DNA of 7,926 nt from assembly GCA_946186535.1 (NCBI GenBank), contig CAMHNT010000100.1, positions 1-7,926 on the forward strand, given 5' to 3'. Both the position numbers and the translations under genes were made by a program. This DNA is from an uncultured Clostridia bacterium (GTDB lineage Bacteria; Bacillota; Clostridia; Oscillospirales; Acutalibacteraceae). Every line of letters begins with the position of its first letter. The stretch's first letter is position 1. This document shows positions 5,114 to 7,926 of this stretch, piece by piece. The notes under the pieces are model-generated. The model made no database searches. It saw nothing but the letters and a program-made list of their open reading frames with translations, and had not been told where the DNA came from.

Positions 5114-6964
5114 TTACTCGTTAGCAAGTGCCGGAGCATTGCCCTTCATGATCTCGGCAAACTCTTCACCGCTGAGCTTTTCTTTTTCGAGAAGAATCTT
5201 TGCAACCTCGTGAAGTTTATCCATATGCTTCGTAAGGATATCCGTTACCTTATCGTAGCCTTCCTTAACGATCTTATAGATCTCATCGTCGATTTCGGCA
5301 GCTACCTTTTCGGAATAATTCTTTGTATGCCCCATATCTCTTCCGATAAATACCTCATTGGAATTCTCACCGAAAGCAACCGGACCGAGCTTCTCGCTCA
5401 TACCGTACTTTGTTATCATTGAACGTGCGATATCCGTAGCTCTTTCGATATCGTTTGACGCACCTGTCGACACGTCCTCAAAGATAAGAGCCTCCGCAAC
5501 ACGTCCGCCGAGAAGAACAACGATTTCTTCCTTCATTTCCCTGTAGGTGTTGTACATCTTATCCTCGCTCGGGAGTGACATTGTATAACCTCCTGCAAAA
5601 CCGCGGGGTATAATCGAAATCTGATGAACGTCGTCCTGTGTTTCACAGAAATAATGCGCAATAGCATGGCCTGTTTCATGATAAGCAGTGATTCTCTTGT
5701 TCTTTTCTGTCATAACCTTGGATCTCTTCTCGGTACCTACGACAACCTTGATCGTAGCTTCCTCGACCTCTTCCATGGTAATGGCCTTTTTGTCCTTTCG
5801 GGCTGCAAGCAAAGCAGCTTCATTAAGGATATTTTCGAGATCGGCGCCCGTAAAGCCTGCCGTCTGCTGAGCGATAACCTTAAGCTCAACGTCCGGAGCG
5901 AGCGGCTTGTTCTTTGCGTGAACCTTGAGAATCTCTTCTCTTCCCTTGATATCGGGCTGGCCCACTACGATCTGTCTGTCGAAACGACCGGGACGCATGA
6001 GAGCCGGGTCAAGAATATCGGGGCGGTTCGTAGCCGCAATCATGATTACGCCGAGGTTGGCTTCGAAACCGTCCATTTCAACGAGGAGCTGGTTCAAAGT
6101 CTGCTCTCTTTCGTCATGACCCCCGCCGAGACCGGTGCCGCGCTGACGGCCGACCGAGTCGATTTCGTCGATGAAAATGATACAAGGAGCGTTTTTCTTC
6201 GCCTGATCAAAAAGGTCACGGACTCTCGAAGCACCGACTCCGACGAACATCTCAACGAAGTCCGAACCGGAGATCGAGAAGAACGGAACGCCTGCTTCGC
6301 CTGCAACGGCTCTTGCAAGCAATGTTTTACCTGTACCCGGAGGGCCCATAAGTAGAACGCCCTTCGGAATTCTTGCGCCGAGTGTATTGAACTTTTCGGG
6401 GTTTTTCAGGAACTCAACAATTTCCTGAAGCTCCTCTTTTTCCTCGTCTGCGCCTGCAACATCGGCGAATACATTTTTCTTGCCGTCATCGCTCGAATTT
6501 TTAACTCTTGCCTTTCCGAAATTCAGCGTCTTATCTCCGCCGAGTCCGCCGGACATACGTTTCATTATAACTACCCAAATGATTACAATGAATATGATAA
6601 GTCCGATATTCGGAATTACCGACCAAAGAACGGCACTGTCGACTGAACGCTCGATATCATAGGTTATATCGCTCTTCGGATCGGTTATATATTCCTTAAC
6701 GTCATCAAGGAAACGTGTCGGATAGGCAAGCGAGAACGTGATCTTTTCGGTCTGATCCTTCAAAGTGATCTTAAGCTCACCGCTTTCCGATTTGAGATCA
6801 AAATGCTCAACCTGTCCCTCGCTGAACATATTCATAATATCGGAATACTGGTATTCGTCCTTTGGCGTCTGAGTTGCTATGAATGCCGCAAGCAGCAAAA
6901 TCATAACAGGAAATATTATCAGAATCAAGCTCTTCCAGCTTTTCTTATTACTGTTGTTATCCAA
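5114..6964 (-). CDS. ftsH: ATP-dependent zinc metalloprotease FtsH
   Basis: Membrane-anchored hexameric AAA+ protease that degrades unassembled membrane proteins and selected cytosolic regulators. Residue numbers count from a GTG at 6976. Order: transmembrane segment 1 (about 16-35), extracytoplasmic domain (about 36-114), transmembrane segment 2 (about 115-137), AAA+ domain with Walker A GPPGTGKT (211-218), pore motif FVG (244-246), Walker B IIFIDE (266-271), second region of homology with GRFDR arginines R331 and R334, and M41 peptidase with HETGH (433-437) and third zinc ligand D509 in SNDIERA. About 616-620 residues, a normal length for the family. Start choice: the GTG at 6976 is directly joined to its AAGGAG (the final G is shared), leaving no spacing, and an in-frame TAA lies two codons upstream. 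The TTG at 6964 (four codons in) has 11 bases of spacing and is preferred, giving M-DNNSNKKSW. Third gene of the tilS-hpt-ftsH cluster. Confidence 0.97.
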   Translation of the reverse strand: MDNNSNKKSWKSLILIIFPVMILLLAAFIATQTPKDEYQYSDIMNMFSEGQVEHFDLKSESGELKITLKDQTEKITFSLAYPTRFLDDVKEYITDPKSDITYDIERSVDSAVLWSVIPNIGLIIFIVIIWVVIMKRMSGGLGGDKTLNFGKARVKNSSDDGKKNVFADVAGADEEKEELQEIVEFLKNPEKFNTLGARIPKGVLLMGPPGTGKTLLARAVAGEAGVPFFSISGSDFVEMFVGVGASRVRDLFDQAKKNAPCIIFIDEIDSVGRQRGTGLGGGHDEREQTLNQLLVEMDGFEANLGVIMIAATNRPDILDPALMRPGRFDRQIVVGQPDIKGREEILKVHAKNKPLAPDVELKVIAQQTAGFTGADLENILNEAALLAARKDKKAITMEEVEEATIKVVVGTEKRSKVMTEKNKRITAYHETGHAIAHYFCETQDDVHQISIIPRGFAGGYTMSLPSEDKMYNTYREMKEEIVVLLGGRVAEALIFEDVSTGASNDIERATDIARSMITKYGMSEKLGPVAFGENSNEVFIGRDMGHTKNYSEKVAAEIDDEIYKIVKEGYDKVTDILTKHMDKLHEVAKILLEKEKLSGEEFAEIMKGNAPALANE

Positions 6965-6975
6965 AAAAATATTCA

Positions 6976-6981
6976 CTCCTT
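6976..6981 (-). promoter_or_regulatory. Ribosome binding site of ftsH (decides the start)
   Basis: AAGGAG on the minus strand. It overlaps the first base of the GTG at 6976, which is too close for initiation there, and lies 11 bases before the TTG at 6964. It therefore favours the TTG. Confidence 0.65.
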
Positions 6982-7005
6982 AACATTATGTATTCTATAA
7001 TAAAA

Positions 7006-7542
7006 TCAGGAACAGAACTTTGGGTCAAGAATGCCCAGATATGGAAGATTACGGAATTTTTCATCGAAATCAAGACCGTAACCTACGACAAATCTGTCGG
7101 GTATCTCAGCTCCAAGATAATCTATTCTGATATTTTTTACTCTTCGTGACGGCTTGCTCAGAAACGAACACAGCCTTAGTTCGGCAGGTTTCCGCTCTCT
7201 CAGAATTTCAAGTACAAGGCCGAGAGTATTTCCGCTGTCGACAATATCCTCGACAACGATAACGTTCTTGTTTTCAATATCACAGGACAAATCCTTTTCG
7301 ATATTGACACTGCCGCTTGAAACGGTTGACGAGCCGTAGCTCGACGCAGCCATAAAATCGATTTCGCACGGTACTTTTATTTTTCTCAGAAGATCGCTCA
7401 TAAATACCATTGAACCTTTTAGCAATCCTACCAATATTATCTCTTTACCATCGTAATCACGGTTTATTTCATTTGCAAGAGCTTCAACGATTCCGTTTAT
7501 ATCCTGCTCATCAAATAAAACTTCCTTTATAGCCTCATTCAT
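7006..7542 (-). CDS. hpt: Hypoxanthine phosphoribosyltransferase
   Basis: Purine salvage enzyme that joins hypoxanthine (usually also guanine) to PRPP, giving IMP or GMP and pyrophosphate, in the cytoplasm. At 178 residues it has the family's full length. Visible landmarks: LKGS loop (41-44), the flexible active-site loop around SSYG (67-70), the PRPP-binding signature VVEDIVDSGNTL (96-107, acidic pair E98-D99), and the C-terminal purine-recognition stretch ending in YGLDFDEKFRNLPYLGIL (155-172). The ATG at 7542 comes one base after the tilS stop; its AGAGGT site lies inside the tilS coding end, so translation of the two is probably coupled. ftsH follows 41 bases downstream of its stop without a terminator. 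The tilS-hpt-ftsH order is the same as in Bacillus and many Clostridia. Confidence 0.97.
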   Translation of the reverse strand: MNEAIKEVLFDEQDINGIVEALANEINRDYDGKEIILVGLLKGSMVFMSDLLRKIKVPCEIDFMAASSYGSSTVSSGSVNIEKDLSCDIENKNVIVVEDIVDSGNTLGLVLEILRERKPAELRLCSFLSKPSRRVKNIRIDYLGAEIPDRFVVGYGLDFDEKFRNLPYLGILDPKFCS

Positions 7543-7543
7543 A

Positions 7544-7926
7544 TTATTTTACCTCTGTATCCACAGTAAAATACTCCGCTTTTTCATTTCGGGGAAGTGC
7601 GTCCTCCGAAGGACCTATTCCCTCTATCCATAAAACATTGCTTCCATTTGCCAGGACTAACAGTTTATCTCTTTTTTCCCTTGGAATCTTCATTTCAATA
7701 AAAAGTTTCTTCAATGTTTTCGTACAGTTTCTTCCCACGGGTCTGAAAAAATCACCGCTTTTCCTGTTTCTTACCACTGTGTCACAGGATATTATATCAC
7801 AGCTTATACATTGATTTAATAACTTTTTGTTAATTTTTCCATTATCTTCCCTGAAAATATTCTTTTTCGGGGAAAAAATATAAATTTTATTGTTATAGTC
7901 TATTCTCATGCCGGATCTGAAAGCGA
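7544..7926 (-). CDS. tilS: tRNA(Ile)-lysidine synthetase, C-terminal part only (5' end outside window)
   Basis: TilS converts the wobble cytidine of the CAU-anticodon tRNA-Ile to lysidine, so that it reads AUA and is charged with isoleucine. Only the last 126 residues are in the window; the frame is open to the right edge, so the ATG at 7909 is an internal Met rather than the start. The stretch GDFFRPVGRNCTKTLKKLFI (preceded by RNRKS) followed by KIPREKRDK and NVLWIEGIG matches the TilS C-terminal domain in its typical form: GDRFRP, KKLKDFFID, KIPREERD, VWVPG. The catalytic ATP-pyrophosphatase domain with SGGxDS lies beyond the edge and cannot be checked. Position directly before hpt and ftsH strengthens the call. 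Confidence 0.92.
   Translation of the reverse strand, partial: AFRSGMRIDYNNKIYIFSPKKNIFREDNGKINKKLLNQCISCDIISCDTVVRNRKSGDFFRPVGRNCTKTLKKLFIEMKIPREKRDKLLVLANGSNVLWIEGIGPSEDALPRNEKAEYFTVDTEVK
7551..7556 (-). promoter_or_regulatory. Ribosome binding site of hpt within the tilS end
   Basis: AGAGGT on the minus strand, 8 bases before the hpt ATG and inside the last codons of tilS, consistent with coupled translation. Confidence 0.65.

Noticed and set aside
5624..6355. 243-codon plus-strand open frame
   Set aside because: It lies entirely antisense to the conserved AAA+ and protease domains of ftsH; the long frame is a by-product of ftsH codon use. The other plus-strand frames over aspS, uvrA, ftsH and hpt are rejected for the same reason.
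7544..7909. A separate 121-residue gene starting at the ATG at 7909
   Set aside because: The same frame continues open to the window edge and the sequence is the TilS C-terminal domain, so this is an internal methionine of tilS.

Overview
The window looks like a stretch of core genome from a moderate-GC, low-repeat Clostridia-type Firmicute, probably of the Ruminococcaceae/Oscillospiraceae kind. This rests on the order tilS-hpt-ftsH, which is classic Firmicute synteny, on AGAGG/AAGGAG-type ribosome binding sites, and on a hairpin-rich intergenic element of a style I associate with that group. The species assignment is inference. All five genes lie on the minus strand, so transcription runs from the right edge to the left edge.

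Right part (7926 to 5114): the 3' end of tilS (tRNA-Ile lysidine synthetase), then hpt (hypoxanthine phosphoribosyltransferase) starting one base after the tilS stop, then ftsH (membrane AAA+ zinc protease) about 41 bases further on. This is a tight operon. A hairpin plus U-tract after ftsH looks like its terminator.

Middle (4997 to 2154): uvrA, the excision-repair damage-recognition ATPase. It stands alone rather than beside uvrB, and no convincing promoter was found for it.

Left part (2153 to 1): a strong sigma-A-type promoter (TTGATA, 17-bp spacer, TATAAT with an extended -10) sits just after uvrA and points at aspS (aspartyl-tRNA synthetase). aspS is complete except for its last few residues. 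Between promoter and gene lies the one accessory item in the window: a 261-bp insertion at 1782-2042 with 16-bp imperfect terminal inverted repeats (14/16 identical), flanked by an exact 7-bp direct repeat (TAAGTAA), and packed with hairpins. It has the structure of a miniature inverted-repeat transposable element (MITE). Removing it with one copy of the direct repeat restores an ordinary leader of about 60 bases; as it stands the aspS leader is about 330 bases and includes a terminator-like hairpin.

No CRISPR array, defence system, prophage, tRNA or rRNA gene is visible. The genes are housekeeping genes. The points worth a second look are the insertion in the aspS leader, the mixed tRNA-specificity markers of the AspRS, and the FtsH start codon.
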